In this document: one piece after another, positions 34,512 to 44,988 of the stretch | How the letters are laid out: every line of letters starts with the position of its first letter | Position numbering within the stretch: position 1 is the stretch's first letter | NCBI RefSeq assembly: GCF_003194625.1 | Contig: NZ_QHKX01000001.1 | Span: 310,001 to 374,000, forward strand | DNA from: Nocardioides solisilvae | GTDB taxonomy: Bacteria; Actinomycetota; Actinomycetes; Propionibacteriales; Nocardioidaceae | Direction of reading: 5' to 3' | Length of the DNA: 64,000 nt | Program-made: the position numbers and the translations under genes | The notes under the pieces: model-generated | The model's database searches: none | What the model was told of the DNA's origin: nothing | The model's input: the letters and a program-made list of their open reading frames with translations, nothing else

Positions 34512-36977
34512 ATGCGCATCGTCGCGCTGGTGGTGGGCCTGGTGACGGGCGTCGGGCTGCTGCCCGGGGTCGCGGCTCCGGCGGCGGTGGCCGGCACGGC
34601 CGAGCCCGACGCGCTGGTGACCGCCCGGACGACGTGGCGCTACCTCGCCGACGACACCGACCCGGGCGCCCCCGACGACCCGCTCGCCTGGGCCGCTCCG
34701 GGCTTCGACGACCGGGCGTGGTCCTCCGGGCAGGGCGGCTTCGGCGGACGGGTGCGCAGCGACGGCAGCGAGACGGCCGAGTTCGCCACCGGGATGGTGG
34801 CCCGCACCCCGCTCCCGATCCGCGCGCCGGGCGCCGCCCAGCCCGTGCGCAGCTACTTCTTCCGCACCACCTTCGAGGTCACCCCCGACCTCCTCGCGGC
34901 GGGGCGCGACCTGGTCGGCGAGGGGTACGTCGACGACGCCGCGCTCGTCCTGGTCAACGGGCGCGAGGTGGTCCGCTACCTCGTCGAGCCCGGCACCCCC
35001 AACCTCGCGTACGACGACGGGGTCGGCGGCAACGTGGCCTTCCGGATCCCCGCCTCGGCGCTGCAGGAGGGGACCAACACCCTCGCGGTCCGGCTCCACC
35101 AGGGCAAGCCCGAGAGCACCGACGTCTGGTGGTCGCTGGACCGGCTGGCGCTCGCCCCGGTCGTCGAGCCCGACCCGCCCGGCCCGCGGCGGGTGGTGCT
35201 CACCCCCACCGCCGACCCGTCCACGTCCCAGCACGTGACGTGGCTGGCCGAGGAGCCCACGCAGTCCCGCGGGGCGGTGGAGGTGGTCCCCGTGGCCGGC
35301 GGCGAGGTCCGCACCGTGGCGGCCACGCTGGCGGGCCGGGCTCCCCGGCAGCCCGCGCCGCACTTCTCCGCCGCCCTCACCGGCCTGCGACCCGGGACGG
35401 CGTACCGCTACCGCGTGGGCGACGCGGCGACGGGCTGGAGCGCCTGGCACGCCTTCACGACGGCCGACCCGACGCGGACCGACTTCCAGTACGTCTACTA
35501 CGGCGACGCCCAGATGGGCCTCGACAGCACCTGGCCCGCCGTGGTCCGGATGGCCGAGCGGACCGCGCCCGCCTCGGTGGGCTCCGTGCACGCCGGCGAC
35601 CTCGTCGAGGCGGGCAACGACGACGGCCAGTGGGCCTCGTGGTTCCGCGGGATGCGCCGCTCGGCCGCGACCACCAACGTGCTGGCCGCGCCGGGCAACC
35701 ACGAGCACTCCGGCGACCGCCTGCTCCAGGCCTGGAAGGCGCACGTCGAGTACCCGGCCAACCAGCCGACCGACGCCACCATCGGCACGCTCGCCCGGCG
35801 GGCGGTCGGCGACGACCCGGTGGCCCGCCAGTACCGCGCGTACTTCGACCACTGGTCGCGCCTGGCCCGCGAGACCGTCTACCACGTCAACTACCAGGGC
35901 GTCCGGTTCGTCACCGTCAACGCCACCCGGGACCCCGTCTTCCTGACCCCTGCCGCCCTGCCGGAGTGCGAGGGCCAGGGCTGCCCGTCCGCCCGGGCCG
36001 ACGAGGTGTGGATCGAGTACCAGGCCGCCTGGCTCGACCACGTCCTCGGACGGTCGCCCTCGAAGTGGAAGGTCGTCACCTTCCACCAGCCCGTCCTCTC
36101 GGCCAGCCAGGGGCGCGACGAGCCCGTGCTGCGCCGCCACTGGCTGCCGGTGCTGCAGCGCCACGACGTCGACCTGGTGCAGATGGGCCACGACCACGTC
36201 TACTCCCGCGGGTTCCTCGACGTGGACCGCACCAGCGAGCCGGGGGTCACCGACGGCCCGGTCTACGTCGTCAGCAACTCCGGCGCCCGCCACTACCACC
36301 TGGAGGCCGACCGGGGCAGTGTCTGGGCGGCCAACGGCGCCACCCAGGTGCTGAAGGGGGCCCGGGTCACGACCTTCGCGGTCGTCACCGTCTCCCGGGA
36401 CGCCCTGGTCTTCCGCTCCTACGTCGCCGAGGTCGCCCCCGGCGCCTACACCGTGCCGGCGCGGCCCCTCGCCGTCGGGTCCGTGCTCGACGAGTTCACG
36501 GTCCACAAGGGCGACGACGGTCGCAAGCGGGTCGTCGGCGGGTGGGTCCCGGAGCCCACCCCGACGCCGGAGCCCACCCCGACGGCGAAGCCCACCCCGA
36601 CGGCGGAGCCCTCGCCGACGAGGAGGCCCGCCCCGTCGGCGGGACCCACCCCCACCGCGACGCCGGGCGCGGTCGCCAAGACGGCCAGCCGCGTCACGGT
36701 CAGCCGGCTGACCACCCGCCGCGGGCGCTCCTCGGTGCGGGTGGGCGCCTCCGTGGGGCGGGTCGAGGTCGTCCTCCGACTCCGGGGGCGGACGCTGCGG
36801 CGCACGGCGCAGGTGGTCCCCGGACGCACGACGCGGGTGCCGCTCGGCTGGGTCGATCCCCGGGCGGTCCGCCGCAGCGGGAACCGGGCCCGCCTCGTGG
36901 TCACCCTGCTCCCCGCCGACCCGGCCGCGCACGCCGGGGCGCGGAAGGTCCGGCCGGTGAAGGCGCCCCGGCGCTGA
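34512..36977 (+). CDS. Secreted purple-acid-phosphatase-like metallophosphoesterase
   Basis: ATG 34512 gives 821 aa. The order is: signal peptide (ending near AAVAGT), a galactose-binding-like beta-domain (40-215), a fibronectin-like PAP N-domain (VLTPTADPSTSQHVTWLAEE), and the calcineurin-like catalytic domain. The catalytic motifs are YYGDAQMG, HAGDLVE, GNHEH, FHQPV and GHDHVYSR, which supply the two-metal site. The C-terminus has a Thr/Pro repeat linker (EPTPTPEPTPTAKP, at 36551-36660) and a basic about 95-residue beta-module. It probably releases phosphate from extracellular esters. The linker-plus-basic-module ending resembles those of the three large surface proteins downstream. Confidence 0.88.
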   Translation: MRIVALVVGLVTGVGLLPGVAAPAAVAGTAEPDALVTARTTWRYLADDTDPGAPDDPLAWAAPGFDDRAWSSGQGGFGGRVRSDGSETAEFATGMVARTPLPIRAPGAAQPVRSYFFRTTFEVTPDLLAAGRDLVGEGYVDDAALVLVNGREVVRYLVEPGTPNLAYDDGVGGNVAFRIPASALQEGTNTLAVRLHQGKPESTDVWWSLDRLALAPVVEPDPPGPRRVVLTPTADPSTSQHVTWLAEEPTQSRGAVEVVPVAGGEVRTVAATLAGRAPRQPAPHFSAALTGLRPGTAYRYRVGDAATGWSAWHAFTTADPTRTDFQYVYYGDAQMGLDSTWPAVVRMAERTAPASVGSVHAGDLVEAGNDDGQWASWFRGMRRSAATTNVLAAPGNHEHSGDRLLQAWKAHVEYPANQPTDATIGTLARRAVGDDPVARQYRAYFDHWSRLARETVYHVNYQGVRFVTVNATRDPVFLTPAALPECEGQGCPSARADEVWIEYQAAWLDHVLGRSPSKWKVVTFHQPVLSASQGRDEPVLRRHWLPVLQRHDVDLVQMGHDHVYSRGFLDVDRTSEPGVTDGPVYVVSNSGARHYHLEADRGSVWAANGATQVLKGARVTTFAVVTVSRDALVFRSYVAEVAPGAYTVPARPLAVGSVLDEFTVHKGDDGRKRVVGGWVPEPTPTPEPTPTAKPTPTAEPSPTRRPAPSAGPTPTATPGAVAKTASRVTVSRLTTRRGRSSVRVGASVGRVEVVLRLRGRTLRRTAQVVPGRTTRVPLGWVDPRAVRRSGNRARLVVTLLPADPAAHAGARKVRPVKAPRR
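36551..36617. repeat. 18-bp tandem repeats encoding the Thr/Pro linker
   Basis: The unit GAGCCCACCCCGACGGCG recurs about four times with small changes and encodes E-P-T-P-T-A/P. Low-complexity coding repeats like this are prone to slippage. Confidence 0.6.
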
Positions 36978-36988
36978 CGCCGGGGCGC
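36963..36988. terminator. GC hairpin between phosphoesterase and topA stops
   Basis: GCGCCCCGGC (36963-36972) and GCCGGGGCGC (36979-36988) form a perfect 10-bp stem with a 6-nt loop that includes the phosphoesterase stop. It sits between convergent genes and can act on both transcripts. Confidence 0.6.
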
Positions 36989-36992
36989 GGGC

Positions 36993-39704
36993 TCACGCCT
37001 TCTTGGCGGTCGCCTTCTTGGCGGTCGTCTTCTTGGCGGCGGTCTTCTTCGCGGCCGCCTTCTTGGCCGGGGCCTTCTTCGCCGTCTTCTTCGCGGCCTT
37101 CTTGGCGCCCTTCTTCGCGGGCCCCTTGGCGCGCCGCTCCTCCAGCAGCTCGGCCGCCCGCTCGAGGGTGATCGCCTCGACGGTGTCGTCCTTGCGCAGC
37201 GTGGCGTTGTACTCGCCGTCGGTCACGTACTCGCCGAAGCGTCCGGCCTTGACCACGACCGGCTGCCCGGAGACCGGGTCGTTGCCGAGCTCCTTGAGCG
37301 GGGCCGTCGCGGCCCCCCGACCCCTGGCCTTGGGCTGCGCGTAGATCGCCAGCGCCTCGTCCAGGGTGATGGTGAGCAGCTTCTCCTCCGCGTCGATCGT
37401 GCGGGAGTCGGTGCCCTTCTTCAGGTAGGGCCCGTAGCGGCCGTTCTGCGCCGTGATCTCGACGCCCTCGGCGTCGACGCCGACGACCCGCGGCAGCGAG
37501 AGCAGCTGGACCGCCTGGTCGAGGGTGACCGTGTCGAGGGTCATCGACTTGAAGAGGGAGCCGGTGCGCGGCTTGGCGTTCTTGGGAGCGTCCTCGGGCA
37601 GCACCTCGGTGACGTAGGGGCCGTAGCGGCCGTTCTTCGCCACCACGACGAGCCCGGTCTCGGGGTGCACCCCCAGCTCGGTCTCCTCGCCGGCCGGGTT
37701 GGCCAGCAGCTCCTTGGCCTTCTCGAGGGTGAGCTCGTCGGGCGGCAGGTCGTCGGGCACGTTGGCCCGCTTGCCGGCCGGCGCCCCGTCGTCGCCCGGG
37801 CCCTCGATGTAGGGCCCGTACCGCCCCACCCGCAGGTGGATCCCGGAGTCGTCGCCGCCGACCGGGAAGGTCGCGAGCTCGCGGGCGTCGATCTCGCCCA
37901 GCCCGGTGACGAGCGGGTGGATCCCGGTGACGTCGTCGGAGCCGTAGTAGAACTCGCCGAGCTCGGTGACCCGGTCGCGGCGGCCGCCGGCGATCTCGTC
38001 GAGGCGGTCCTCCATCTCGGCGGTGAACTCGTAGGAGATCTGCCGCGGGAAGTGCTCCTCCATCAGCCGGACCACCGAGAAGGCGATCCACGCCGGCACG
38101 AGGGCCGTGCCCTTCTTGTAGACGTAGCCGCGGTTCTGGATCGTGCCGATGATCGAGGCGTAGGTCGAGGGGCGCCCGATCTCACGGTCCTCGAGCTCCT
38201 TGATCAGAGTCGCCTCGGTGTAGCGCGACGGGGGCTTCGTCTCGTGGCCGGCCGGGGTCACCGACGCGGCGCTCACCGCCGCGCCCTCGACGAGCTCGGG
38301 GAGGCGGGTCTCCTGGTCGTCGCGCTGCTTGGAGCTGTCGTCGAGGCCCTCGACGTAGGCCTTGAGGAAGCCGTGGAAGGTGATGACCCGGCCGGAGGCG
38401 CCGAAGACGACGTCGCGCCCGTCGGCGGCCCGCCCGGCGAGCCGGACCGAGACGGACTGGCCGACGGCGTCCTTCATCTGCGACGCGACGGTGCGCATCC
38501 AGATCAGCTCGTAGAGCCGGAACTGGTCGCCCTTGAGGCCCGTCTGGGCCGGCGTGCGGAAGGTGTCGCCCGCGGGCCGGATCGCCTCGTGGGCCTCCTG
38601 CGCGTTCTTGACCTTCGACGCGTAGGTCCGGGGTGCGTCGGGCAGGTACTCCGCGCCGTACAGCTCGCGGACCTGGTCGCGGGCCGCTCCCACCGCCGCG
38701 CTCGAGAGCGTGGTGGAGTCGGTACGCATGTAGGTGATGAAGCCGTTCTCGTAGAGGCGCTGGGCGACCGACATCGCCACCGAGGCGCTCATCCCGAGCT
38801 TGCGGCCGGCCTCCTGCTGGAGCGTGGTGGTCCGGAAGGGGGCGTACGGCGAGCGCTTGTAGGGCTTCGACTCCACCGAGCGCACCTCGTAGGAGGTGTC
38901 GTGGAGCGCCTCGGCCAGGGCCTCGGCGCCGCGCCGGTCGAGGTGGACCACCGCGTCGGGGGCCTTGAGCTCGCCGGCCTGGGTGAAGTCGGAGCCCCGG
39001 GCGACCCGCTTGCCGTCGACGGAGTGGAGCTTGGCCGGGAACATCCGCGGGTCGGCGTCGGCGCCGCCGTCGAAGGTGGCCTCGAGGTCCCAGTAGGAGG
39101 CGAGGCGGAACTTCATCCGCTCGCGCTCGCGGTCGACCACCAGCCGGGTCGCGACCGACTGGACCCGGCCGGCCGAGAGACCGGACATGACCTTCTTCCA
39201 CAGCACCGGGGAGACCTCGTAGCCGTAGAGCCGGTCGAGGATCCGGCGGGCCTCCTGGGCCTCCACGAGGTCCATGTCGATCTCGCGGGGGTTCTCCGCG
39301 GCGGCGAGGATCGCCGGCTTGGTGATCTCGTGGAAGACCATCCGGCGCACCGGGATGCCCTTGGGCTTCAGCTCGTCGAGGAGGTGCCAGGCGATCGCCT
39401 CGCCCTCGCGGTCCTCATCGGTGGCGAGGAAGAGCTCGTCGGCGTCCTTGAGCAGCTGCTTGAGCTTGGAGATGTGGCTCTTCTTGTCGCGGGGGACGAC
39501 GTAGTAGGGCTCGAAGCCGTTCTCCACGTCGACGCCGAAGCGGCCCCACGGCTTGTCCTTGATCTTGGCGGGGATCTCGGCGGCGCTCTGGGGCAGGTCG
39601 CGGATGTGGCCGATGGAGGACTCGACCACGTAGCCCTTGCCGAGGAACCCCCCGATCTTCTGGGCCTTGGTCGGGGACTCCACGATGACCAGCTTGTGCG
39701 CCAC
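36993..39704 (-). CDS. topA: DNA topoisomerase I
   Basis: This 903-aa type IA topoisomerase begins MAHKLVIVESPTKAQKIG with the Toprim Glu, has DREGEAIAWH, and the catalytic tyrosine in FITYMRTDSTT (Tyr325). It relaxes negative supercoils by covalent single-strand passage. As in other actinobacteria it lacks C-terminal zinc fingers. Instead it has four repeated modules with the pattern NGRYGPYV/L (for example VAKNGRYGPYVTEVLP, TAQNGRYGPYLKKG, KAGRFGEYVTDGEYN) and a lysine/alanine tail of about 45 residues that enhances DNA binding. Its place near tmk-holB agrees with the conserved gene order, although exported-protein genes now lie between them. Confidence 0.96.
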   Translation of the reverse strand: MAHKLVIVESPTKAQKIGGFLGKGYVVESSIGHIRDLPQSAAEIPAKIKDKPWGRFGVDVENGFEPYYVVPRDKKSHISKLKQLLKDADELFLATDEDREGEAIAWHLLDELKPKGIPVRRMVFHEITKPAILAAAENPREIDMDLVEAQEARRILDRLYGYEVSPVLWKKVMSGLSAGRVQSVATRLVVDRERERMKFRLASYWDLEATFDGGADADPRMFPAKLHSVDGKRVARGSDFTQAGELKAPDAVVHLDRRGAEALAEALHDTSYEVRSVESKPYKRSPYAPFRTTTLQQEAGRKLGMSASVAMSVAQRLYENGFITYMRTDSTTLSSAAVGAARDQVRELYGAEYLPDAPRTYASKVKNAQEAHEAIRPAGDTFRTPAQTGLKGDQFRLYELIWMRTVASQMKDAVGQSVSVRLAGRAADGRDVVFGASGRVITFHGFLKAYVEGLDDSSKQRDDQETRLPELVEGAAVSAASVTPAGHETKPPSRYTEATLIKELEDREIGRPSTYASIIGTIQNRGYVYKKGTALVPAWIAFSVVRLMEEHFPRQISYEFTAEMEDRLDEIAGGRRDRVTELGEFYYGSDDVTGIHPLVTGLGEIDARELATFPVGGDDSGIHLRVGRYGPYIEGPGDDGAPAGKRANVPDDLPPDELTLEKAKELLANPAGEETELGVHPETGLVVVAKNGRYGPYVTEVLPEDAPKNAKPRTGSLFKSMTLDTVTLDQAVQLLSLPRVVGVDAEGVEITAQNGRYGPYLKKGTDSRTIDAEEKLLTITLDEALAIYAQPKARGRGAATAPLKELGNDPVSGQPVVVKAGRFGEYVTDGEYNATLRKDDTVEAITLERAAELLEERRAKGPAKKGAKKAAKKTAKKAPAKKAAAKKTAAKKTTAKKATAKKA

Positions 39705-39880
39705 TTCTCATGCTTCCTTGCTCGAGGGGCCCCAGACGGGGCTCACGGCCGACACGGTAGCGCGACCCCGGGACCGCCCCGGCCACGCCGCCCCTCGCGC
39801 GGACCCCGCCGCCTCCCCGCGGCGTCCCCGATATAGGGGGTATGCGCCCCCGATCCCGCTCCGGGACCGTCCCGGTCACC

Positions 39881-39893
39881 TACGTTGCGCCGG
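39881..39893 (+). promoter_or_regulatory. TACGTT box 6 nt before GTG 39893, probable leaderless start
   Basis: TACGTT (39881-39886) is followed by six bases and then GTG 39893, the preferred start of the surface-protein gene. The alternative ATG at 39842 adds 17 residues and has no ribosome site. Confidence 0.4.
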
Positions 39894-41719
39894 TGAGCTC
39901 GGAGTCGCGTCCCCACCTCGTCCTGGTCCTCCTGGCCCTGGCCCTCCCGCTGGCGCTGCTCGTCGCCCCGCCGTCGGCCCGGGCCGACGACCCGGGCCCC
40001 GACTGGGGGGTCGTGACCGGCACCCTGGTCGACACCGGGGGCGCCCCGCTCCGGCTCGGGTTCGCCGCCACCTCCGGCGCCCAGCGGCGCACCGCCGCCA
40101 CCGAGGCCGACGGCCAGTTCTGGTTGCAGCTCCCGCCCGGCCCGTGGCGGCTGACCTTCGCCGAGGACGACGCCGCCTTCGTGACCCGGACCCTCGACGT
40201 CACCGTGACCGAGCGCGGCACCACCGAGCTCGGCACCGTGACGCTCGCCGCGCGCGCCACGGTGACCTTCGACGGCGTCGTCCGCAGCTCGGGGGGCGAC
40301 CCGCTGGCGGGGGCCGACGTGGAGCTCCTCCGGCTGGAGGGGTCGCCCGGCCGGTTCACCGGTGCCGACCCGGTCGCCTCGGCCGTCACCGACGCCGCGG
40401 GTCGCTACGAGCTCGCCGGCCTGCCGCAGCAGGCCGGCCGGTGGTACACCGTCGCCGCGTACGCCGCCGGGCACCGCGACGGCGTGCTCGGCGGCGGCAG
40501 CGACCCGCTCGCGGGGACGCCCCTGGAGTCCGACACCGACCGGACCGCCGCGCCGCTCGAGCTGCGGCGCGCGCCGTCGGTGCACGGCACGGTCCGGGGA
40601 CCGGACGGCGCCCCCCTGCCGGGCGTGGACGTCCAGCTCTGGCGCTGGGACGCCTCGCTCGACGGGTTCGTCCCGGTCACCGCCGCGCCCAGCCGCAGCG
40701 CCGGCGCCTACTCGATCCCCTTCGTGGGGAGCGGGCACTACACGCTCTGGTTCGAGACCACGGGGAGCGCCGCCACCGCGGCGGTCGCCGAGCCGGGCTG
40801 GCTCGCGGGCGGCGCACCGCCCGCGGGACCGGGCAGCCCCGGCGTCTTCTCCTTCGACGAGGACGCCCCCGCCGACGTGACGCGCGACCGCACGCTCGCG
40901 GCACCGCCGTACGCCTCGGGACGCCTGGTCGACGCCGCCGGTCGCGGCCTCGCGGGTGTCGCGGTCGACGTCCTGCTCTGGGACGGCCTCTGGTTCTCGC
41001 CGCTCTTGACCCCGGTCACCAGCGCGGCCGACGGCACCTTCCGGGTGCGGCTGCCGCGCGGGGCAGTCGTCTCCCTCTCCTTCACCGGCCCCGGGGACCG
41101 CGTCCACCACCTCGGGGGTGGCACCGAGATCCCGGAGGAGCCGACCGGCGACAACAGCCTCACCGTGGCCGGCGACGTCGACCTCGGGACGCTCCTCGAC
41201 GGGGTGCCGACGACCGGGCCCACGCCGACGGAGGAACCCAGCCCCACGGACCTGCCCAGCCCGACGCCCCAGCCCACCCCGACGGTCGCCCCGACGGTCG
41301 CCCCGCCGACGCCTGCCGGCACGCCGACACCCGTCGGTACGCCGTCGCCCTCGCCGACCTCCTCGGCTCCCACCGCCGTGCCCACCGCCGCGCCCACCGC
41401 CGTCCCGACGCCCCCGCTCGCCGCCTCGACGGTCCGGCTGCGGGTGCAGGGGAAGGGGCGGAAGGTGCGGCTCCGCATCACGGTCCGGATGGCCGCCGGG
41501 GGGTCGACGACCGGCCTCGTGCAGGTGCGCGCGGGCCGCGTGGTGCTCGCGAGCGGGCGCCTCCGGGCCGGGGCGGCCACGACGGCCAAGGTCACGCTCG
41601 CGATCAGCGCGAAGCGGCTCGCGCGGCTGCCGGGAGCCCGGAAGAAGCTGCGCGCCCACTTCGGCGGGAACGCCCGGACCGCGGCCTCCACGTCGCGGCA
41701 GGTCGTCCTGCGACCCTGA
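39893..41719 (+). CDS. Large secreted protein with carboxypeptidase-regulatory-like repeats
   Basis: GTG 39893 gives 608 aa; ATG 39842 in frame is an alternative. After a signal peptide ([23 protein letters not shown]) come four beta-sandwich repeats of CarboxypepD_reg/SdrD-B type, each with a G-x-V/L-x-x-x-xGxPLxGxxV opening and a (T/S)xxDGxYxxxLPxGxY-like strand ([63 protein letters not shown]). A Thr/Pro/Ser linker follows and then a basic about 95-residue module ending [19 protein letters not shown]. It is probably a cell-surface or matrix protein; no LPxTG motif or membrane anchor is seen. The same C-terminal module ends two further proteins in this window. Confidence 0.8.
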   Translation: MSSESRPHLVLVLLALALPLALLVAPPSARADDPGPDWGVVTGTLVDTGGAPLRLGFAATSGAQRRTAATEADGQFWLQLPPGPWRLTFAEDDAAFVTRTLDVTVTERGTTELGTVTLAARATVTFDGVVRSSGGDPLAGADVELLRLEGSPGRFTGADPVASAVTDAAGRYELAGLPQQAGRWYTVAAYAAGHRDGVLGGGSDPLAGTPLESDTDRTAAPLELRRAPSVHGTVRGPDGAPLPGVDVQLWRWDASLDGFVPVTAAPSRSAGAYSIPFVGSGHYTLWFETTGSAATAAVAEPGWLAGGAPPAGPGSPGVFSFDEDAPADVTRDRTLAAPPYASGRLVDAAGRGLAGVAVDVLLWDGLWFSPLLTPVTSAADGTFRVRLPRGAVVSLSFTGPGDRVHHLGGGTEIPEEPTGDNSLTVAGDVDLGTLLDGVPTTGPTPTEEPSPTDLPSPTPQPTPTVAPTVAPPTPAGTPTPVGTPSPSPTSSAPTAVPTAAPTAVPTPPLAASTVRLRVQGKGRKVRLRITVRMAAGGSTTGLVQVRAGRVVLASGRLRAGAATTAKVTLAISAKRLARLPGARKKLRAHFGGNARTAASTSRQVVLRP

Positions 41720-41864
41720 GCTGGACTAGTCCGGTGGACGCCTCGCGTCCCCAGCATTGAGCAAAAGTCCACGAGATCGGCCACCTGGCGGTTCGCCGCG
41801 CTCCTAGTGTGTGCCCACCTCGCGGGTGCCACGTGGGTCCCGCACCATCCCAGGGGGGATCTGT

Positions 41865-44800
41865 ATGCACCGGTTGTCCAGGGTGCGCCGCGTCGTCTTG
41901 CTCGCGGTCGCACTCGTCGTCTCCATGGCCGGGCTCGCCGTGACGAGCTCGGCCCACGCCGCCCCGCCGAAGGACCAGCCCGACCCGAAGGCGGTCGCCC
42001 AGGCCGAGGGCGACCCCGGCACCGTCGAGGGCGCCGTCGCCTACCCCGAGGACGGGCCCGAGACCTGGGGCTACGTCAGCCTCTACGGCTGGAACGCCGA
42101 CTTCGACTACTTCGACTACGTGGACGAGGCCGAGGTCTCCACCTCCTCCCCCGGCTACGCCTTCACCGGCGTCGCCCCCGGCACCTACTACCTGCGCTAC
42201 GACGACTACGACGACCTCTACTTCCCGGCCTGGTCCCAGGGAGCCACCCAGTCCCCGAGCGACCCGGACCAGCCCGGCGCCTTCGTCGTGAGCTCGGACC
42301 AGACGGTCGGCACCCAGCTCGTGCCGATGCCGCGCAACGGCGGCCCGGTGGGCGGCCCGGCCGTCACCGGCACGCTGACCGGCGTGGGCGGTGCCCGGCT
42401 CGCCGACGCCCAGGTCACGGCGTACGCGTGGGACGGCAGCGCCTTCGGTCCCGTGGCCGCCGACATGACCGAGGACGACGGCTCGTTCCGCCTCGTCACG
42501 CCGACGGGTCAGCAGGTCACCCTCGGCTTCGAGAAGCGGGCCTACGTCCCCGTCTTCCTCGGCGGCGGCGCCTCCCTGCCCGCCGCCCCCGACGCGGGCA
42601 ACACCGTCACCGTGACGGAGGACGACGTCGCGGTCGGCACGGTCGCGATGACCTCCCGGCCCAGCACGATCGGCCGCGTCGCCGGCCAGGCACACGACTG
42701 GTGCCGGACGAGCACGGTGCCCTCCAACGACGACGGCTCCAGCGCCGGCATCCCGGTGCCCTTCGACATGACGTTCTTCGGCACCCCGCACGACACCCTC
42801 TTCGTCAACAACAACGGCAACGTGACCTTCGGGTCGGGTCTCTCCGACTACACCCCCAGCGACCTCACCGGTCCCACCGAGCTGCCGATCATCGCGCCGT
42901 TCTTCGCCGACGTGGACACCCGCGGCACGAACAGCTGGGAGGTCAGCTACGGCACCTCCCCCGACGGCACGAAGTTCTGCGTCAACTGGGCCGACGTGGG
43001 CTACTACTCCTACGCGGACGACAAGCTCAACACGTTCCAGCTGATCCTGAGCTCCACGGAGAACGACCCCGGGCGCAGCGAGGGCGACTTCGACATCACC
43101 TTCAACTACGACCGGGTCCTCTGGGAGACCGGCGAGGCGTCCGACGGCGTCGACGGCTTCGGGGGCACCTCGGCGGCCGTCGGCTTCTCCGGGGGCACCG
43201 GCCAGCCCGGCACCTTCGTGCAGCTCGCGGGCTCCTTCGTCAACGGCGCCCTGCTCGACGGCGGGGCCAACGCGCTCGTCGCCGGTTCGCAGGGCGCCAC
43301 CCAGCCGGGGCGCTACGTCTTCCCGGTGCGCAACGAGGGCCTCGAGACCCTGTACGGCGGCCTAGACGGCTCGGTGCAGACCGAGGACGCCGAGCCGGTG
43401 GCCGACGCCTACGTGCAGGTCTGCGTCGAGGCGGGCAACCAGTGCTCGTACACCCACACCACCCCGCAGGGCGCGTTCTCGTTCCCCGCGCGTCCCGCCG
43501 GTGACCAGGTCGTCCGCGTGTGGCCCCCGTCCGGGGACCTCTTCGCCGGTGGCGGCACCGCCACGGTGGCGGTGGGCGAGACCACCACGATGGAGCCGAT
43601 CGTGCTCGCCGCCCCGCGCGGCATGCCCGACAACGCCACGCTCGGCGGTTCCACCGGCACCGGTGACGTCCCGTCGGTCTACTACGGCGACCCGCTCCCC
43701 CTCACGGTCCGCGGCTGCGCCGGGGTCGACTCCCCCACCTACACCGTCCTCCTCGAGGGTCGTGTGGTGCGGGGTCCGCTGCCCCTCACCGAGGGACCGG
43801 CCGGCAGCTACTCGGCCATGATCGCCCCGCTCTACCCGCTGACGGGCAGCGCGGAGATCCGGACCAACGTCCCCGGGACCTGCGGGGGCGCCGAGACCCG
43901 GTTCAACGTCTACATCGACCCGAGCGGGACCGTCACCGACCAGTGGGGACGCCCCGTGGCCGAGGCGATCGTCACCCTGCTGCGCTCGGACACCTACAAC
44001 GGCGACTACACCGTCGTCCCCGACGGCAGCGACGTCATGTCGCCCTCCAACCGGGCCAACCCCGACACCACGGACGACGCCGGCTTCTTCCGGTGGGACG
44101 TGACGGCGGGCTGGTACAAGGTGCGGGTCGACGCCAACGGCTGCACCAGCACCACGACCGACGGCATGGAGGTCCCGCCGGAGAAGATCGACCTGCTGAT
44201 CCGGATGCAGTGCTCCAGCGCCGCCCCCGCGCCCACGACCGCCCCGTCCGTGACGGGCGACCCGGTGGTGGGCAGCACGATCACCGCCGCGCCCGGCACC
44301 TGGGCCGAACCGCTGGTCGAGGCCGGCGTCGAGCTGCTGCGCAACGGGATCCCGATGGCCTCCGCGACCCACACGCTCACCGCGGGCGACGTCGGGGCGG
44401 TCTTCACGGCCCGCTCGGGCGCCCAGCGTCCCGACTACGTGGACGTGGGCCAGGCCCTCACGGTGACCTTCACCCGGGCCACCGCGACGTCGGCCCCGGT
44501 GACCGGTCGCGCGGCGCCGTCCGCGCAGCCGACCCCGGGACCCTCCGAGTCGCCGTCGCCGAGCCCGCAGCCGACGGCCGGCCCGACCCCGGCTCCCGAG
44601 CAGCCGGTCGCGGAGCCGGTCGTGGCGTCGAGGACCCTCCTCAAGGTGGACCGGAAGAAGTCGACCGCGAAGAAGACCGTCGTGGTCGTCACCCTCGAGG
44701 TGGCCGCCGGCGGGTCGACGGCCGGCACGGTCCAGCTGAAGGCGGGCAAGAAGGTCCTGGCCACCAGGACGGTCGCGGCCGGGACCACGAAGGTCACGTT

Positions 44801-44966
44801 CAAGCTCAGCGCCAAGAAGCTCGAGAAGTTGAAGGGCAAGGCGAAGGGCAAGGGCAAGAAGGGCAAGAAGCGCGCCAAGGCCAAGAAGGCCAAGGTCAGC
44901 GTCAAGGCCCAGTTCGGCGGCAACGCGCAGACCGCGGGCTCCGTCTCCAGGGCGGTGAAGCTCTGA
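41865..44966 (+). CDS. Large secreted protein: regulatory-like repeats, NIDO-like domain, Ig-like and basic C-terminal module
   Basis: ATG 41865 follows a GGGGGGAT ribosome site and gives 1033 aa. The order is: signal peptide (VVLLAVALVVSMAGLAVTSSAHA), two carboxypeptidase-regulatory-like repeats, a nidogen-like (NIDO) domain (residues about 280-490; LFVNNNGNVTFGS, LPIIAPFFADVDTRGT, FDITFNYDRV). A further repeat domain, a paralogous block (683-783, YIDPSGTVTDQWGRP ... VVPDGSDVMSPSNRANP), an Ig-like segment (VTGDPVVGSTITAAPGTW), a Pro/Ser linker and a Lys/Ala module ending FGGNAQTAGSVSRAVKL follow. NIDO and these repeats are extracellular, so it is probably an adhesion or surface-structure protein. 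The second half is paralogous to the giant minus-strand gene. Confidence 0.82.
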   Translation: MHRLSRVRRVVLLAVALVVSMAGLAVTSSAHAAPPKDQPDPKAVAQAEGDPGTVEGAVAYPEDGPETWGYVSLYGWNADFDYFDYVDEAEVSTSSPGYAFTGVAPGTYYLRYDDYDDLYFPAWSQGATQSPSDPDQPGAFVVSSDQTVGTQLVPMPRNGGPVGGPAVTGTLTGVGGARLADAQVTAYAWDGSAFGPVAADMTEDDGSFRLVTPTGQQVTLGFEKRAYVPVFLGGGASLPAAPDAGNTVTVTEDDVAVGTVAMTSRPSTIGRVAGQAHDWCRTSTVPSNDDGSSAGIPVPFDMTFFGTPHDTLFVNNNGNVTFGSGLSDYTPSDLTGPTELPIIAPFFADVDTRGTNSWEVSYGTSPDGTKFCVNWADVGYYSYADDKLNTFQLILSSTENDPGRSEGDFDITFNYDRVLWETGEASDGVDGFGGTSAAVGFSGGTGQPGTFVQLAGSFVNGALLDGGANALVAGSQGATQPGRYVFPVRNEGLETLYGGLDGSVQTEDAEPVADAYVQVCVEAGNQCSYTHTTPQGAFSFPARPAGDQVVRVWPPSGDLFAGGGTATVAVGETTTMEPIVLAAPRGMPDNATLGGSTGTGDVPSVYYGDPLPLTVRGCAGVDSPTYTVLLEGRVVRGPLPLTEGPAGSYSAMIAPLYPLTGSAEIRTNVPGTCGGAETRFNVYIDPSGTVTDQWGRPVAEAIVTLLRSDTYNGDYTVVPDGSDVMSPSNRANPDTTDDAGFFRWDVTAGWYKVRVDANGCTSTTTDGMEVPPEKIDLLIRMQCSSAAPAPTTAPSVTGDPVVGSTITAAPGTWAEPLVEAGVELLRNGIPMASATHTLTAGDVGAVFTARSGAQRPDYVDVGQALTVTFTRATATSAPVTGRAAPSAQPTPGPSESPSPSPQPTAGPTPAPEQPVAEPVVASRTLLKVDRKKSTAKKTVVVVTLEVAAGGSTAGTVQLKAGKKVLATRTVAAGTTKVTFKLSAKKLEKLKGKAKGKGKKGKKRAKAKKAKVSVKAQFGGNAQTAGSVSRAVKL

Positions 44967-44988
44967 CCGCCTGACACCCGCGTGACAG

